Shown here: piece after piece, positions 1-8,781 of the stretch
Numbering within the stretch: the first letter of the stretch is position 1
Layout of the letters: every line of letters starts with the position of its first letter
Assembly: GCF_900103785.1 (NCBI RefSeq)
Contig: NZ_FNHE01000008.1
Span: 129,270 to 193,269, forward strand
Length of the DNA stretch: 64,000 nt
Origin: Geodermatophilus siccatus
Lineage (GTDB): Bacteria; Actinomycetota; Actinomycetes; Mycobacteriales; Geodermatophilaceae
Direction of reading: 5' to 3'
Notes under the pieces: model-generated
Told to the model about the DNA's origin: nothing
Database searches by the model: none
The model's input: only the letters and a program-made list of their open reading frames with translations
Translations under genes and position numbers: made by a program

Positions 1-65
1 TCCTGTCGGTTGAAGGCGGCCTCGAAGGCCGCATGGAGCCCCTGGGGAGTGCTGACGGTCGTCAC
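1..65 (-). CDS. N-terminal fragment, possible NTF2-like (SnoaL/DUF4440-type) protein
   Basis: The reverse strand opens with a GTG at 65 preceded by a clear AGGGAGG ribosome site and reads MTTVSTPQGLHAAFEAAFNR before running off the window edge. A start of the type LHAAFEAAFNRQ is common in NTF2-like/SnoaL proteins (small cone-shaped alpha+beta folds). With only about 21 residues visible the family is a guess; the start and ribosome site are the solid part. Confidence 0.45.
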   Translation of the reverse strand, partial: MTTVSTPQGLHAAFEAAFNRQ

Positions 66-793
66 GAGATCGCCTCCCTGGCCTCCGGTGACGCCAGCGC
101 CGGGACCGTCGACCACGCTATGCGGAGGACGTCACAGCAACGTCACCGCGGTGTCACCTGACCAGCGCCACCCGAGGACCGATCAACCCACGACCGACGC
201 ATCACCCACGACGCAGGGATCGACCACCGGTGTCCGACGAGCTGCTCCAGGGCTGACCTGCCCGTTCAGCGTCGGCCGACGGTTCGCAACGACGCCAGGA
301 CCAGCTCGCAGGGGCATCGGCCCGAGTCCGATGGAGGGCAGCACCGCAGGTGGAGGCGGCAAGCCCCCGGGCAGGCCGTGACGAACCCCTGGGTGTCGCG
401 GTCCCGGTCCCCGGTGTGGACGTCCTGGGCACCGGGAGAGCTGAGGCGGGTGGCGGAGCGCTGCGAGTCGCCGGCATGGCCGTCGGGACGCCTGGGGGTG
501 AGCCCGCCACCGTGGTGAGCGTGGCCCGGATGTGCTGCTCCCCATGCCTGCGGGTGAGCCCGTGACCGGAGCAGGCACCGCCCGACGTCACCCTGACCGG
601 GGTGCTCCCCGCGGCCGCGGGTCGGCTCGGCCACCCGGCGCTGATGTCTCGGACGTCACTATCGGGGAGCGAGTCGAGGATGCCGACCGCTGCACCGGAA
701 ACGGCCAGGAGGACACCGGGAAACGGCCAGGAGGGCACCTGAGGAACGGTCGAGCGGGGTCGGCCGGCGCACCGCGGGCCGCGAACGGCCGGC
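66..793. other. Non-coding stretch of about 730 bp
   Basis: I find no convincing gene here. The frames that stay open on either strand have arginine- and proline-rich, low-complexity translations and no ribosome sites, as expected of out-of-frame reading in GC-rich DNA. The region lies between the start of a leftward gene and the 3' end of the leftward GH43 gene. Its only clear feature is a short tandem duplication at 697-739. Confidence 0.5.
697..739. repeat. Tandem duplication of a ~22-bp unit
   Basis: The core GAAACGGCCAGGAGG followed by A/G-CACC occurs twice head to tail, about 22 bp apart, downstream of the GH43 gene. It has no symmetry and contains a ribosome-site-like AGGAGG. It may be replication slippage. 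Confidence 0.6.
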
Positions 794-2146
794 TCACACG
801 GTGGTGGCGAGGCTGTCGGTGTAGCCGTCGTAGGGGAGTGTCGTGGTGGCCACCGTCTCACCGTCCACGATCCGGTTGATCCGGAAGGCGGCGATGTCGG
901 CCTTGTGCACGACCCGGTCGCCGGCGGCCGTGCACACCTCGTTGAAGACCACCGACGGCACGTTGCCGGCGCGTAGGCAGGCGGTGATGCTCTCGCCGTC
1001 CCGGGTCTGCACGTCGATCGAGTACTCACCCCGGGGCGCCGCCCCCCACTGCAGGGCGACGGTGTTGATCGTGTGCAGGGAGCCGTCGGCCTTGAACACC
1101 AGCGGCTGGACGTAGACGTCGCGGCCGGCGAAGACGCCGGCGGAGGTGAACCGGCCGACGTGGTACAGCGTGTAGAACTGGCCGTGCCGGTCGGTGACGG
1201 TGTTGTGCCCCTGGTTCTCGATCAGCTGCCCGTCGTGCGTCTCGAGCGGCGACGAGAGGGAATACCGCTCGCGCTCGCGGGTCAGGTCCCTCACCTGGGC
1301 AGCCATCACGTAGCTCATCGCGTACTGGCTCCGGTAGTGCCCCTGGCTGTAGACGAGGTAGTGCCGGCCGTCACGGCCGAAGAGGGTGGGCGCCTCGTTG
1401 ACGTCCTCCTCGGCCGGCGTCGTCGGCCGGGTCACCTCGAAGAGCTCCTCCGGCGCGTCGAGTGGATAGGCCGACACCACGTTGCCGCCCTCCGGGAGGA
1501 ACCAGGTGTAGTGCATCCACCGGCGGGAGCCGTCGAAGTACACCGACGGGTCCAGCCGCATCGCCTTGTCGCACCCGTCGGCCGGGCAGTCCGCCGTCAC
1601 GTGGGTGCGGGGATGTCCCGTGTCCCCGTCGATCGTCTGCGGTGCACCGAACTGCATGTCGCCGTCCGCCGCCGGCGCCGTCGCGTAGAAGATCGTCGGC
1701 GCGCTGTCGTCCGAGGGGCAGGGCTCGCCCTTGGACACGCGGTTGGCCACGAAGTAGAGGACGTAGTCGTCGCCCTGCTTGTCCAGGTCCGGCGCCCACG
1801 TGGCGCAGTAGTGGTAGAGGGGGTCGTGCTCGCTGGGGTCGTAGCGGCGCAGCAGGCTGAACGTGCGCAGATCGGTCGAGGTGTAGATCGGCAGGTCGTC
1901 CTGGGGTGACGTCCCGGACAGGAAGTACAGGTCGTCGTCGACCTTGTAGACGTCGGGGTCGGCGAGCCCCTCGACGGCGAGCTGCCGGCCGTACGGCGAG
2001 CTCTCGGCCTGCGCGGGCACGGCGCCGACGCCCGCCAGCAGCGGCAGGAGGACGGCGAGCAGGCCGAGCAGCGTGAGCGCCTGCCTGCGGCAACGGGGAC
2101 GCCGGCGCCCGGGACCACGGACGCGAGAGGTGCTCGGACCCGGCAT
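794..2146 (-). CDS. Secreted glycoside hydrolase family 43 protein
   Basis: This 450-residue protein starts at ATG 2146, chosen because GGGAGGG lies just upstream and the next residues form an export signal; a longer frame to 2290 lacks a ribosome site. Residues 1-47 are arginine-rich then hydrophobic and end in AQA; the RR before the hydrophobic core could serve the Tat route. The five-bladed beta-propeller of GH43 (arabinan/xylan side-chain glycosidases) is suggested by ADPDVYK near residue 63 (catalytic base), RLDPS near 199 (second Asp) and NEAPTLF near 251 (acid Glu). Substrate is not predictable. It follows the gntR gene on the same strand, about 200 bp away, and its tie to purine use is unclear. 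Confidence 0.85.
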   Translation of the reverse strand: MPGPSTSRVRGPGRRRPRCRRQALTLLGLLAVLLPLLAGVGAVPAQAESSPYGRQLAVEGLADPDVYKVDDDLYFLSGTSPQDDLPIYTSTDLRTFSLLRRYDPSEHDPLYHYCATWAPDLDKQGDDYVLYFVANRVSKGEPCPSDDSAPTIFYATAPAADGDMQFGAPQTIDGDTGHPRTHVTADCPADGCDKAMRLDPSVYFDGSRRWMHYTWFLPEGGNVVSAYPLDAPEELFEVTRPTTPAEEDVNEAPTLFGRDGRHYLVYSQGHYRSQYAMSYVMAAQVRDLTRERERYSLSSPLETHDGQLIENQGHNTVTDRHGQFYTLYHVGRFTSAGVFAGRDVYVQPLVFKADGSLHTINTVALQWGAAPRGEYSIDVQTRDGESITACLRAGNVPSVVFNEVCTAAGDRVVHKADIAAFRINRIVDGETVATTTLPYDGYTDSLATTV

Positions 2147-2350
2147 CGTGCCCTCCCAGGGGCGGTGGTGCCCTCGGACGACGTCGCGCGGAGGCGTCCC
2201 GCACAGCGGCACGTGCCGGCGCCGTGGGGCGGTCGTGCGGACCCGACGAATATGGCACGGCGGGTGGGCCGGCGGGAGGCCCGGCCGCACCGGGTGCCGC
2301 GACCGACCAGCGCCTGGGCGTCCGGGCCGACCGGGCGCCGTGGCGAGCCC

Positions 2351-3031
2351 TCAGGATGGGTCGGCGGGCGGGTCGGCTGCGGGGCCCGTGCCGAGGAGGG
2401 CTCCGGCGAGGAGGTGCTGCCGGTGCAGCTCCGCTGCTTCGACCAGCTGCTGCTCGTCCCCGGCCAGGAAGGCGTCGAGCATGACCTGGTGCTCGGCCTG
2501 CAGGGTCTTCTGCCCGGTCTCGTCCAGCTTGTTCGCTGCCCGGTAGGTCTCGGTGGCGTCCCACAGGCCGTCGAGGAGACGGAGGAGGCGCGGCATGCGA
2601 CAGGAGGCGAGGACGACGGCGTGGAAACGCCGGCCGTTGTCGCTGAAGGCGTTGACCTGTCCCCGGGCGAGCGCGTCCTCGGCCGCCGCGCAGGCCTCGT
2701 GGGCCGCTGCGCGGTCGGCGTCCGTGGCGTTCGCCACCGCTCGCCGCAGGGCCTCGTCCTCGAGCAGCGCGCGGAGGTAGTAGATCTCCTCGAGCTCCTC
2801 GGCGGTCAGGCTCGGGACGGCGAAGCCCACGTGCGGCCGGTGCGTCACCAGCCCCTCGCCCTCGAGGATCATGAGGGCCTCGCGGACCGGGATCCGGCTG
2901 ACGCCCAGGGCCGCCGCCACCGCGTCGACCCGGATCACGGTCCCCGGCGGCAGCTCACCGTCGTTGATCCGGCGCCGCAGTTCCCGGAGGACCGCCTCCT
3001 GCATGGTCTGCGGTCGGAACGTCGTCACCAC
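2351..3031 (-). CDS. GntR-family transcriptional regulator, FCD subfamily
   Basis: The 226-residue protein has an N-terminal winged helix (about residues 8-75, with LGVSRIPVREALMILEGEGL as the recognition part) and a C-terminal all-helical FCD ligand domain (about 85-210). FCD regulators usually bind carboxylates or sugar acids and repress neighbouring catabolic operons. It is the last gene of the leftward glyoxylate-to-glycerate run, 54 bp after the allophanate-hydrolase-like gene, so it may sense a pathway acid. Two adjacent GTG codons (3031, 3028) can start it. An inverted repeat at 3030-3065 covers its start and ribosome site. Confidence 0.9.
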   Translation of the reverse strand: MVTTFRPQTMQEAVLRELRRRINDGELPPGTVIRVDAVAAALGVSRIPVREALMILEGEGLVTHRPHVGFAVPSLTAEELEEIYYLRALLEDEALRRAVANATDADRAAAHEACAAAEDALARGQVNAFSDNGRRFHAVVLASCRMPRLLRLLDGLWDATETYRAANKLDETGQKTLQAEHQVMLDAFLAGDEQQLVEAAELHRQHLLAGALLGTGPAADPPADPS

Positions 3032-3065
3032 CTGCCACCTCGCTCTGCTGACCTGTGTGGCAGGT
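3030..3065. promoter_or_regulatory. Inverted repeat over the gntR start
   Basis: ACCTGCCAC at 3030-3038 is repeated inverted as GTGGCAGGT at 3057-3065, with 18 bp between. One arm overlaps the GTG start and ribosome site of the GntR gene. It could be an autoregulatory operator or an mRNA hairpin hiding the ribosome site. It is seen once only, so its role is inferred. Confidence 0.35.
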
Positions 3066-3085
3066 AGTGTCCCTCCTCCCGGCCG

Positions 3086-3508
3086 TCAGCGATGCCCTGG
3101 ACTCGCCTGGTGGGCGCGCCAGCCACCGGAGTCGGAGATGTCGACGAGCCCCTCCCCCCGGGCGTGCACCTCGGGACGCAGCACGACGGCCAGGCTGGCC
3201 GACCCGTCGGCGAGCTCGATCACGGCGAGCTCCAGCTCGGGGGGCTCCACGGGCATGAACTCGTCGCGGACGGCCGCCAGCGGCAGTGCGTACAGCTCGC
3301 CGGGAACGGAGACCCCGCCCTCGGTGACCGGCCACAGGGCCGGGAAGCCGCCCTCGCAGGCGTAGAAGCGGTAACGCGGAGCGGTCCTCGCCTCACCGAG
3401 GAACGGGTACCGCGCGATGCCGGGGTGCACCCGACCACCGCGCATGCCCTCACCGTTGAGGAAGAGGGGGACGGGAACGCTCCCCTCGGACCCGGCTGGT
3501 GGTGTCAC
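3086..3508 (-). CDS. Small allophanate-hydrolase-related protein (gamma-glutamylcyclotransferase-like fold)
   Basis: The 140-residue product resembles the C-terminal domain of allophanate hydrolase (AtzF type): it opens with VPLFLNGEGMRGG, then has YRFYACEGGFPALWPV and a VPGELYAL strand. The amidase domain of true allophanate hydrolase is absent, so it is a stand-alone version, not an obvious fragment. The GTG start at 3508 has GAGGAG upstream and lies 59 bp inside the end of the glycerate kinase gene. Its place in the ureide operon suggests it acts on a urea-containing intermediate. Function unproven; ureidoglycolate turnover is one possibility, since no lyase for it is seen. Confidence 0.7.
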   Translation of the reverse strand: MTPPAGSEGSVPVPLFLNGEGMRGGRVHPGIARYPFLGEARTAPRYRFYACEGGFPALWPVTEGGVSVPGELYALPLAAVRDEFMPVEPPELELAVIELADGSASLAVVLRPEVHARGEGLVDISDSGGWRAHQASPGHR

Positions 3509-4646
3509 GTGATCGCTCCTCGTCGTCGTCGGTCAACCAGTCGGCGGCGACCAGCCCGGCCAGCCGCTCCAGGAGGGGGCCGGCCTCGCTCATGCACCGG
3601 GCAGGGTCGGGTTCGATGTCGGTCAGCGCGTACGCGGCGCCGATCCCGGTGGGCGCCAGGTCCGCAGGGGTCAGCAGCGAGCGGCCGGCGACGGCGACGG
3701 CCGGCACGTCCAGCCCGCGGGCGGCCGCGGCGACGCCGGCAGGTGCCTTGCCGTGCAGGGTCTGCTCGTCCAGTGAGCCCTCGCCGGTGACCACCAGGTC
3801 CGCACCGGGCAGCGCGGCGCGGAAGCCGACGAGGTCGAGCACGAGGTCGATGCCCGGTCGCAGCGCGGCGCCGAGCGTGGCCATCGCCGCGAACCCGACC
3901 CCACCGGCCGCGCCGGCGCCCGGGCGGTCGGCCACGTCGATGCCGGTCGCCACCCGCACGGCCTCCGCCCACCGGGCCAGTGCGGCGTCCAGCTCGACGA
4001 CGTCGTCGGGCGAGGCCCCCTTCTGCGGACCGTAGACGGCGGCCGCGCCGCGCGGGCCCAGCAGCGGGTTGTCGACGTCGGAGGCGACGACGACCTCCGC
4101 CTCCCGCAGTGCCGGGTGGAGGCCTGAGAGGTCCAGCGACGCGACGGCCGCCAGAACGGCACCGCCGCGGCCGACCTCGCGGCCCCCGGCGTCCAGGAGA
4201 CGTCCCCCGAGCGCCTGCACCAGCCCCGCGCCGCCGTCGGTGGACGCGCTGCCCCCGATGCCGAGCACGATGCGCCGGCACCCCGCGTCGAGCGCGGCCC
4301 GGACGACCTCACCCGTGCCGTGGCTCGACGCGGTGCGGGCCGCCGGCCGCCCGCCGGGGAGCCGGCGCAGCCCCGACACGTCGGCCATCTCGACGACAGC
4401 GACGCCGTCCCGCTCGGCGTAGGCGGTCCCCACCGGTTCCCCGGTGGGCCCCTGTGCGGACACCGGCACCCGGCGGTACCCGGCGGAGACCGCTGCGTCG
4501 AGCGTCCCGTCACCCCCGTCGGCGACCGGCACCTGGACGACCTCGGTCCCCGGGGCGGCACGGGTCAGCCCGATGGCCAGGTGAGCGGCGACCTCCGGCG
4601 CGGACAGGGAGCCCTTGAACTTGTCCGGCGCCACCACGACGCGCAC
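3450..4646 (-). CDS. glxK: Glycerate kinase
   Basis: This 398-residue protein phosphorylates D-glycerate, by family to 2-phosphoglycerate, delivering glyoxylate carbon to glycolysis. It begins MRVVVAPDKFKGSLSAPEVA, the family signature, and has the glycine-rich GIGGSASTDGGAGL loop near residues 125-140 and the VTGEGSLDEQTL block near 290. The GTG start (4646) has CTGAGGAGG just upstream, which overlaps the stop region of gcl, so the two are translationally coupled. About 30 extra C-terminal residues, rich in Arg and Ser, extend into the next gene's start. Confidence 0.93.
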   Translation of the reverse strand: MRVVVAPDKFKGSLSAPEVAAHLAIGLTRAAPGTEVVQVPVADGGDGTLDAAVSAGYRRVPVSAQGPTGEPVGTAYAERDGVAVVEMADVSGLRRLPGGRPAARTASSHGTGEVVRAALDAGCRRIVLGIGGSASTDGGAGLVQALGGRLLDAGGREVGRGGAVLAAVASLDLSGLHPALREAEVVVASDVDNPLLGPRGAAAVYGPQKGASPDDVVELDAALARWAEAVRVATGIDVADRPGAGAAGGVGFAAMATLGAALRPGIDLVLDLVGFRAALPGADLVVTGEGSLDEQTLHGKAPAGVAAAARGLDVPAVAVAGRSLLTPADLAPTGIGAAYALTDIEPDPARCMSEAGPLLERLAGLVAADWLTDDDEERSRDTTSRVRGERSRPPLPQR

Positions 4647-4655
4647 GTGCCCTCC

Positions 4656-6455
4656 TCAGTCGAGGAGCTGGGCGGACGCGAGCCCGAGCGCGGCGATGGC
4701 GGTGGGCGCGTGCTCGCCCGTGCTGGCCAGCTCCTCGAACTCCACGACCTCGTCGAGCTCGGTGCCCATCGAGATGTTGGTGACCCGCTCGAGGATGACC
4801 TCCACGACCACCGGCACGCGGTGCTCGACCAGCAGCTTCTTGGCCTCCTCCAGGGCGGGGCCGATCCGGTCGGGCTCGTGCACCCGCAGGGCCTTGCAGC
4901 CCAGTCCCTCGGCGACCTTGACGTGGTCCACGCCGTAGCCGCCGAGCTCGGGGGAGTTGACGTTGTCGAAGGCCAGCTGCACGGCGAAGTCCATGTCGAA
5001 GGCGCGCTGCGCCTGCCGGATCAGCCCCAGGTACGAGTTGTTCACCAGCACCTGGATGTAGGGCAGGTTGAACTGCGCCCCGACCGCCAGCTCCTCGATG
5101 AGGAACTGGAGGTCGTAGTCGCCGGACAGCGCCACCACCGTGGCGTCCGGGTCGGCGACGCAGACGCCGAGGGCCGCGGGCACGGTCCAGCCCAGGGGCC
5201 CGGCCTGGCCGGCGTTGATCCAGTGCCGGGGTCGGTAGACGTGGAGGAACTGGCCGCCGGCGATCTGCGAGAGGCCGATGGTGCTGACGTAGCGGGTGTC
5301 CCTCCCGAACGCCTTGTTCATCTCCTCGTACACCCGCTGCGGCTTGATCGGGACGTCGTCGAAGTGGGTGCGGCGCAGCAGGGTCCGCTTGCGCCGGGCG
5401 CACTCCTCGACCCAGTCGCCGCGGTCGGGCAGCTGCCCGGCCGCCCGCCGCTCCCGGGCCACCTCGACGAAGAGCCGCAGCGCCGCTCCGGCGTCGGAGA
5501 CGATGCCGAGGTCGGGGGGGAACACCCGCCCGATCTGGGTCGGCTCGACGTCGACGTGCACGAACGTGCGCCCGCGGGTGTAGGTCTCCAGCCCGCCGGT
5601 GTGCCGGTTGGCCCACCGGTTGCCGATGCCGAGCACGAGGTCCGAGGCCAGCAGGTTCTCGTTGCCGTAGCGCTGCGACGTCTGCAGCCCGGCCATGCCG
5701 GCCTGCAGCCGGTGGTCGTCGGGGATCGCGCCCCAGCCCATCAGCGTCGGGACGACCGGGACGTCGACCAGCTCGGCGAACTCCACCAGCAGGTCGGCGG
5801 CGTCGGCGTTGATGATCCCCCCGCCGGCGACGACCAGCGGCCGCTCGGCGGTGGCGAGCAGGTCGAGCGCCTTCTCGATCTGGGCGCGGGTGGCCTGCGG
5901 CTTGTAGACCGGCAGCGGCTCGTAGGCGTCGACGTCGAACTCGATCTCGGCCATCTGCACGTCGAAGGGCAGGTCGATCAGCACCGGGCCGGGCCGGCCG
6001 GAGCGCATGAGGTGGAAGGCCTGCTGGAAGGCGCGCGGCACCTGCGCCGGCTCCAGGACGGTCGTCGCCATCTTGGTGACCGGCGCGGCGATCGCGGCGA
6101 TGTCGACGGCCTGGAAGTCCTCCTTGTGCATCCGGGCGGTCGGCGCCTGGCCGGTGATGCACAGGATCGGGATGGAGTCGCCGGAGGCCGAGTACAGCCC
6201 GGTGATCATGTCGGTGCCGGCCGGCCCCGACGTCCCGATGCAGACGCCGATGTTCCCGGCCGCGGCCCGGGTGTAGCCCTCCGCCATGTGCGAGGCGCCC
6301 TCGACGTGCCGGGCGAGCACGTGGGAGATGGTGCCGTTCTCGCGGAGCGCGGCGTAGAGCGGGTTGATCGCCGCTCCGGGCACGCCGAAGGCGTGCGTCA
6401 CGCCTTCGCGCTGGAGGATCTGCACCGCGGCCTGGATGGCCCTCATGCGAGGCAT
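4656..6455 (-). CDS. gcl: Glyoxylate carboligase (tartronate-semialdehyde synthase)
   Basis: This thiamine-diphosphate enzyme condenses two glyoxylate molecules to tartronate semialdehyde plus CO2. The 599 residues match the usual size near 590. The N-terminus [20 protein letters not shown] is typical of Gcl. The ThDP-binding third domain holds GDYDLQFL and a following NNSYLG segment around residues 430-465. It sits between glxR and glxK, the two later steps. Nearest alternatives are acetolactate synthases, but the N-terminal match and neighbours argue for Gcl. Confidence 0.95.
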   Translation of the reverse strand: MPRMRAIQAAVQILQREGVTHAFGVPGAAINPLYAALRENGTISHVLARHVEGASHMAEGYTRAAAGNIGVCIGTSGPAGTDMITGLYSASGDSIPILCITGQAPTARMHKEDFQAVDIAAIAAPVTKMATTVLEPAQVPRAFQQAFHLMRSGRPGPVLIDLPFDVQMAEIEFDVDAYEPLPVYKPQATRAQIEKALDLLATAERPLVVAGGGIINADAADLLVEFAELVDVPVVPTLMGWGAIPDDHRLQAGMAGLQTSQRYGNENLLASDLVLGIGNRWANRHTGGLETYTRGRTFVHVDVEPTQIGRVFPPDLGIVSDAGAALRLFVEVARERRAAGQLPDRGDWVEECARRKRTLLRRTHFDDVPIKPQRVYEEMNKAFGRDTRYVSTIGLSQIAGGQFLHVYRPRHWINAGQAGPLGWTVPAALGVCVADPDATVVALSGDYDLQFLIEELAVGAQFNLPYIQVLVNNSYLGLIRQAQRAFDMDFAVQLAFDNVNSPELGGYGVDHVKVAEGLGCKALRVHEPDRIGPALEEAKKLLVEHRVPVVVEVILERVTNISMGTELDEVVEFEELASTGEHAPTAIAALGLASAQLLD

Positions 6456-6522
6456 GGGTCTCCTGTCTCCGGAGCCCGGGAGCCGGGCCCCGCGTCGTCT
6501 CGTGGGGTGTCGGGAGGAGGGG

Positions 6523-7401
6523 TCAGGAGCGGCCGGACAGCTGCTCGACGAGCTTGAGCAGCGCCGAGTGGTCGAGGGCGCCGTCGCCCTGGGCCTTCAG
6601 GCTGGCGACGAGCTGGGCGACGACCGCCCCGAGCGGGATGACCACCCCGGCCTCGCGGGCGGCGGAGGTCACGATGCCCAGGTCCTTGTGGTGCAGCTCG
6701 ACGCGGAACCCGGGCGTGAAGTCGCGGCGGAGCATCGCCGCCGCCTTGCGGTCGAGGATCGCGTTGCCGGCGAGCCCCCCGGCGAGGACTCTCACCGCGG
6801 CGTCGGTGTCGACGCCGTGGGCCTCGAGGAAGACGATGGCCTCCGCGACGAGCTCGATGGTGCCGGCGACGATGAGCTGGTTGGCCGCCTTGACCGTCTG
6901 GCCGGACCCGGCCGGCCCCACGTGCACGATCGTCCTGCCGACCGCCTCGAGGACGGGCCGGCTGTCGGCGAAGTCCTCCGGGCTGCCGCCGACCATGATC
7001 GAGAGGGTCGCGTCGATCGCGCCCTGCTCGCCGCCGCTCACCGGGGCGTCGAGGACGCGGACCCCGCGCTCGCGGCCCGCCTCGGCGACCCGCTTCGCGA
7101 CGTCCGGGCGGATCGAGCTCGTGTCGATGTGCAGGGTCCCCGGCTTGACCAGGCCGTAGAAGCCGTCCTCGCCGATGGTGACCGCCTCGACGTCCGGGGA
7201 GTCGGGGACCATGGTGACGACGACGTCGGCGTCCCGCACCGCCTCCGCGAGGCTGCCGGCTCCACGCCCGCCCCGCTCGACGAGCCGCTGGACGGGCTCG
7301 GGACTGCGGTTGTGGCCGATGACGTCGAAGCCGGCCGTGACCAGGTTGGCGGCCATCGGGCCGCCCATGATGCCGAGGCCGATGAAGGCGACCGTCGTCA
7401 T
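6523..7401 (-). CDS. glxR: Tartronate semialdehyde reductase (2-hydroxy-3-oxopropionate reductase)
   Basis: This NAD(P)H-dependent enzyme of the beta-hydroxyacid dehydrogenase family reduces tartronate semialdehyde to D-glycerate. Residues 7-16 form the Rossmann loop ([10 protein letters not shown]), [11 protein letters not shown] at 119-129 is the substrate-binding signature, and Lys171 in [12 protein letters not shown] is the catalytic lysine. Its 292 residues are the normal length. It lies between hyi (84 bp upstream) and gcl (67 bp downstream), so one transcript is likely. Confidence 0.94.
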   Translation of the reverse strand: MTTVAFIGLGIMGGPMAANLVTAGFDVIGHNRSPEPVQRLVERGGRGAGSLAEAVRDADVVVTMVPDSPDVEAVTIGEDGFYGLVKPGTLHIDTSSIRPDVAKRVAEAGRERGVRVLDAPVSGGEQGAIDATLSIMVGGSPEDFADSRPVLEAVGRTIVHVGPAGSGQTVKAANQLIVAGTIELVAEAIVFLEAHGVDTDAAVRVLAGGLAGNAILDRKAAAMLRRDFTPGFRVELHHKDLGIVTSAAREAGVVIPLGAVVAQLVASLKAQGDGALDHSALLKLVEQLSGRS

Positions 7402-7484
7402 AGGAGCTCTTCCTCCGGATCAGTCGGGCGTGGCTCCCTGCAGGGGCCCGCCGCGAGCTCGCGAGTGGTGGGGCAGGGAGGTCC

Positions 7485-8288
7485 TTACTGCAGCCAGCCG
7501 AAGCTGTCGGCCGAGGCGCCGCTGGGCACGTACTCCAGCCCGACCCAGCCGTCGTAACCGGCGTCCGCGAGCCGGCCGAGGTACCGGTCGAGGTCGAGCT
7601 CCCCGGTGCCGGGCTCGTGCCGGCCGGGCGCGTCGGCGATCTGCACGTGCGCGACCCGCGAGCCGTACGTGGCGATCACCCGGTCGAGGTCCTCACCGTT
7701 GACGGCCAGGTGGTACAGGTCGCAGAGGAAGCCCAGGCTCGTCACCCCGGTCTCCTCGGCGACGCGGTCGATCACCCCGACGGCGTCCGCGGCGGTCAGC
7801 AGCGGGTACCGGGGCGCGCCGCTGACCGGCTCGACGAGGACCGTGCCGCCGACCCGGCCCGCGGCCCGGCCGGCGAGCGCGAGGTTCTCCACCGCCAGGG
7901 CGTCCTGCTCCTCCGGCCGGGCGTCGTCGACCCGGTTGCCGTAGAGGGCGTTGAAGGCGCGGCAGCCGAGCTGCTCGCCGATCCCGACGGTGACGTCGAC
8001 GTTGTCCCGGAACTCCGAGGATCGCGCGGGCCAGGACACCAGCCCCCGGTCCCCGCCCGGCATGTCACCGGCGGAGAAGTTGAGCCCGACCAGTCGGACG
8101 CCGGCGTCGCGGACGGCGCGGACGAAGGCGTCGACGTCGGACTCCGACGGCACGGCGACCGGGAACGGCCACCAGAACTCGACGGCGTCGAACCCGGCCC
8201 GCTTCGCGGCCGCCGGGCGCTCCAGCAGTGGCAGCTCGGGAAAGAGAATGGAGCAGTTGACCTCGTACCGGAGGGGGGGAGCGACCAT
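7485..8288 (-). CDS. hyi: Hydroxypyruvate isomerase
   Basis: A TIM-barrel isomerase that interconverts hydroxypyruvate and tartronate semialdehyde, widening entry into the glycerate pathway. I place the start at ATG 8288 (267 residues; MVAPPLRYEVNCSILFPELP), which has GGAAGA upstream and matches the family N-terminus; the frame extends to 8402 but that part would cover the promoter. Family marks are AGFDAVEFWWPFP, LNFSAGD and the metal/substrate segment LVEPVSG. It is the first gene of the leftward operon, driven by the promoter at 8374-8402. Confidence 0.92.
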   Translation of the reverse strand: MVAPPLRYEVNCSILFPELPLLERPAAAKRAGFDAVEFWWPFPVAVPSESDVDAFVRAVRDAGVRLVGLNFSAGDMPGGDRGLVSWPARSSEFRDNVDVTVGIGEQLGCRAFNALYGNRVDDARPEEQDALAVENLALAGRAAGRVGGTVLVEPVSGAPRYPLLTAADAVGVIDRVAEETGVTSLGFLCDLYHLAVNGEDLDRVIATYGSRVAHVQIADAPGRHEPGTGELDLDRYLGRLADAGYDGWVGLEYVPSGASADSFGWLQ

Positions 8289-8373
8289 CACTTCTTCCAT
8301 GATTCGGTCGAGAGGGGGATCCGCGACGAGTCGTGTCGTCGGCATCGCGGACCCCTGCGGAATTGCTGTGGGG

Positions 8374-8402
8374 ACAGTAAGTACGGTGGGAAGCGCGGTC
8401 AA
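8374..8402 (-). promoter_or_regulatory. Promoter of the hyi-glxR-gcl-glxK operon
   Basis: On the reverse strand TTGACC (8397-8402) and TACTGT (8374-8379) are separated by exactly 17 bp, ending about 85 bp before the hyi start. The shared activator-type box at 8426-8440 lies 23 bp upstream of the -35. Both hexamers are close to the consensus for the housekeeping sigma factor. Confidence 0.6.
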
Positions 8403-8425
8403 CGGCCGATCCCGCCTCGAGGGTC

Positions 8426-8440
8426 GATATATCGGATATC
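8426..8440. promoter_or_regulatory. Shared regulatory box 1 (GATAT-N5-ATATC)
   Basis: GATATATCGGATATC is a two-armed AT-rich palindrome standing out from GC-rich surroundings. It matches boxes at 8473-8487 and 17139-17153. Its position upstream of the leftward -35 favours an activator site. The binding protein is unknown; the PucR and GntR proteins of this window are candidates. Confidence 0.6.
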
Positions 8441-8472
8441 TGGAATCGGGCCGGTGGCGCTCTCTCGACGAG

Positions 8473-8487
8473 AGTATTTCGTATATC
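8473..8487. promoter_or_regulatory. Shared regulatory box 2 (AGTAT-N5-ATATC)
   Basis: AGTATTTCGTATATC ends 13 bp before the -35 of the permease promoter, exactly the spacing seen for box 3 before the allantoinase promoter. It differs from box 3 at one base of fifteen. A 13-bp palindrome CTCTCGACGAGAG (8462-8474) abuts its left edge. Confidence 0.65.
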
Positions 8488-8500
8488 GCACGGGATCTCG

Positions 8501-8529
8501 TTGACCCGGTCCATTCGCGCTCCTAGCGT
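8501..8529 (+). promoter_or_regulatory. Promoter of the NCS2/xanthine dehydrogenase operon
   Basis: TTGACC (8501-8506), 17-bp spacer, TAGCGT (8524-8529). The flanking CGCTCCTAGCGT is also present at the allantoinase promoter, so the two promoters share -35, -10 and upstream box. Confidence 0.6.
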
Positions 8530-8781
8530 CCTCCGGCACCGCACCGTCCCGCGGTGCGCCGAGCCCCTGTCCGGGAGGTCCCGTGGACGCTGCGACACCG
8601 GGCCGCCGCGCCCGGCCTCCGCCGGCCGGCTGACCCTCCTCGGACCGGGCCCGGCCGGGGGCGGCAGCGGGGAGGACGCGGGCCTGGTGGTGCGCGGCGT
8701 CGGCACAGACCCTGCGCACGAGCAACGGGGACGACCACTCCGCCCGGCGGAGACCAGCCGACCGGCTCAACGAGGAGCGCC

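Larger units (their letters stand above)
8289..8781. other. Divergent control region between hyi and the NCS2 permease gene
   Basis: This 493-bp stretch has no gene. It contains a leftward promoter (8374-8402), two copies of a RRTAT-N5-ATATC box (8426-8440 and 8473-8487) and a rightward promoter (8501-8529). The permease transcript would have an untranslated leader of roughly 245 nt, in which I recognise no known riboswitch. Confidence 0.65.

Noticed and set aside
202-1029. Reverse-strand frame overlapping the GH43 gene end
   Set aside because: Low-complexity translation, no ribosome site, and it overlaps the in-frame 3' part of a clear GH43 gene.
8289-8402. Extended N-terminus of hydroxypyruvate isomerase
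   Set aside because: The extension would be coded by the promoter region and lacks a ribosome site; ATG 8288 matches the family start.
8530-8781. Long leaders of the permease and allantoinase transcripts as riboswitches
   Set aside because: I looked for purine- or guanidine-type conserved cores and saw none; no claim can be made without a covariance search.
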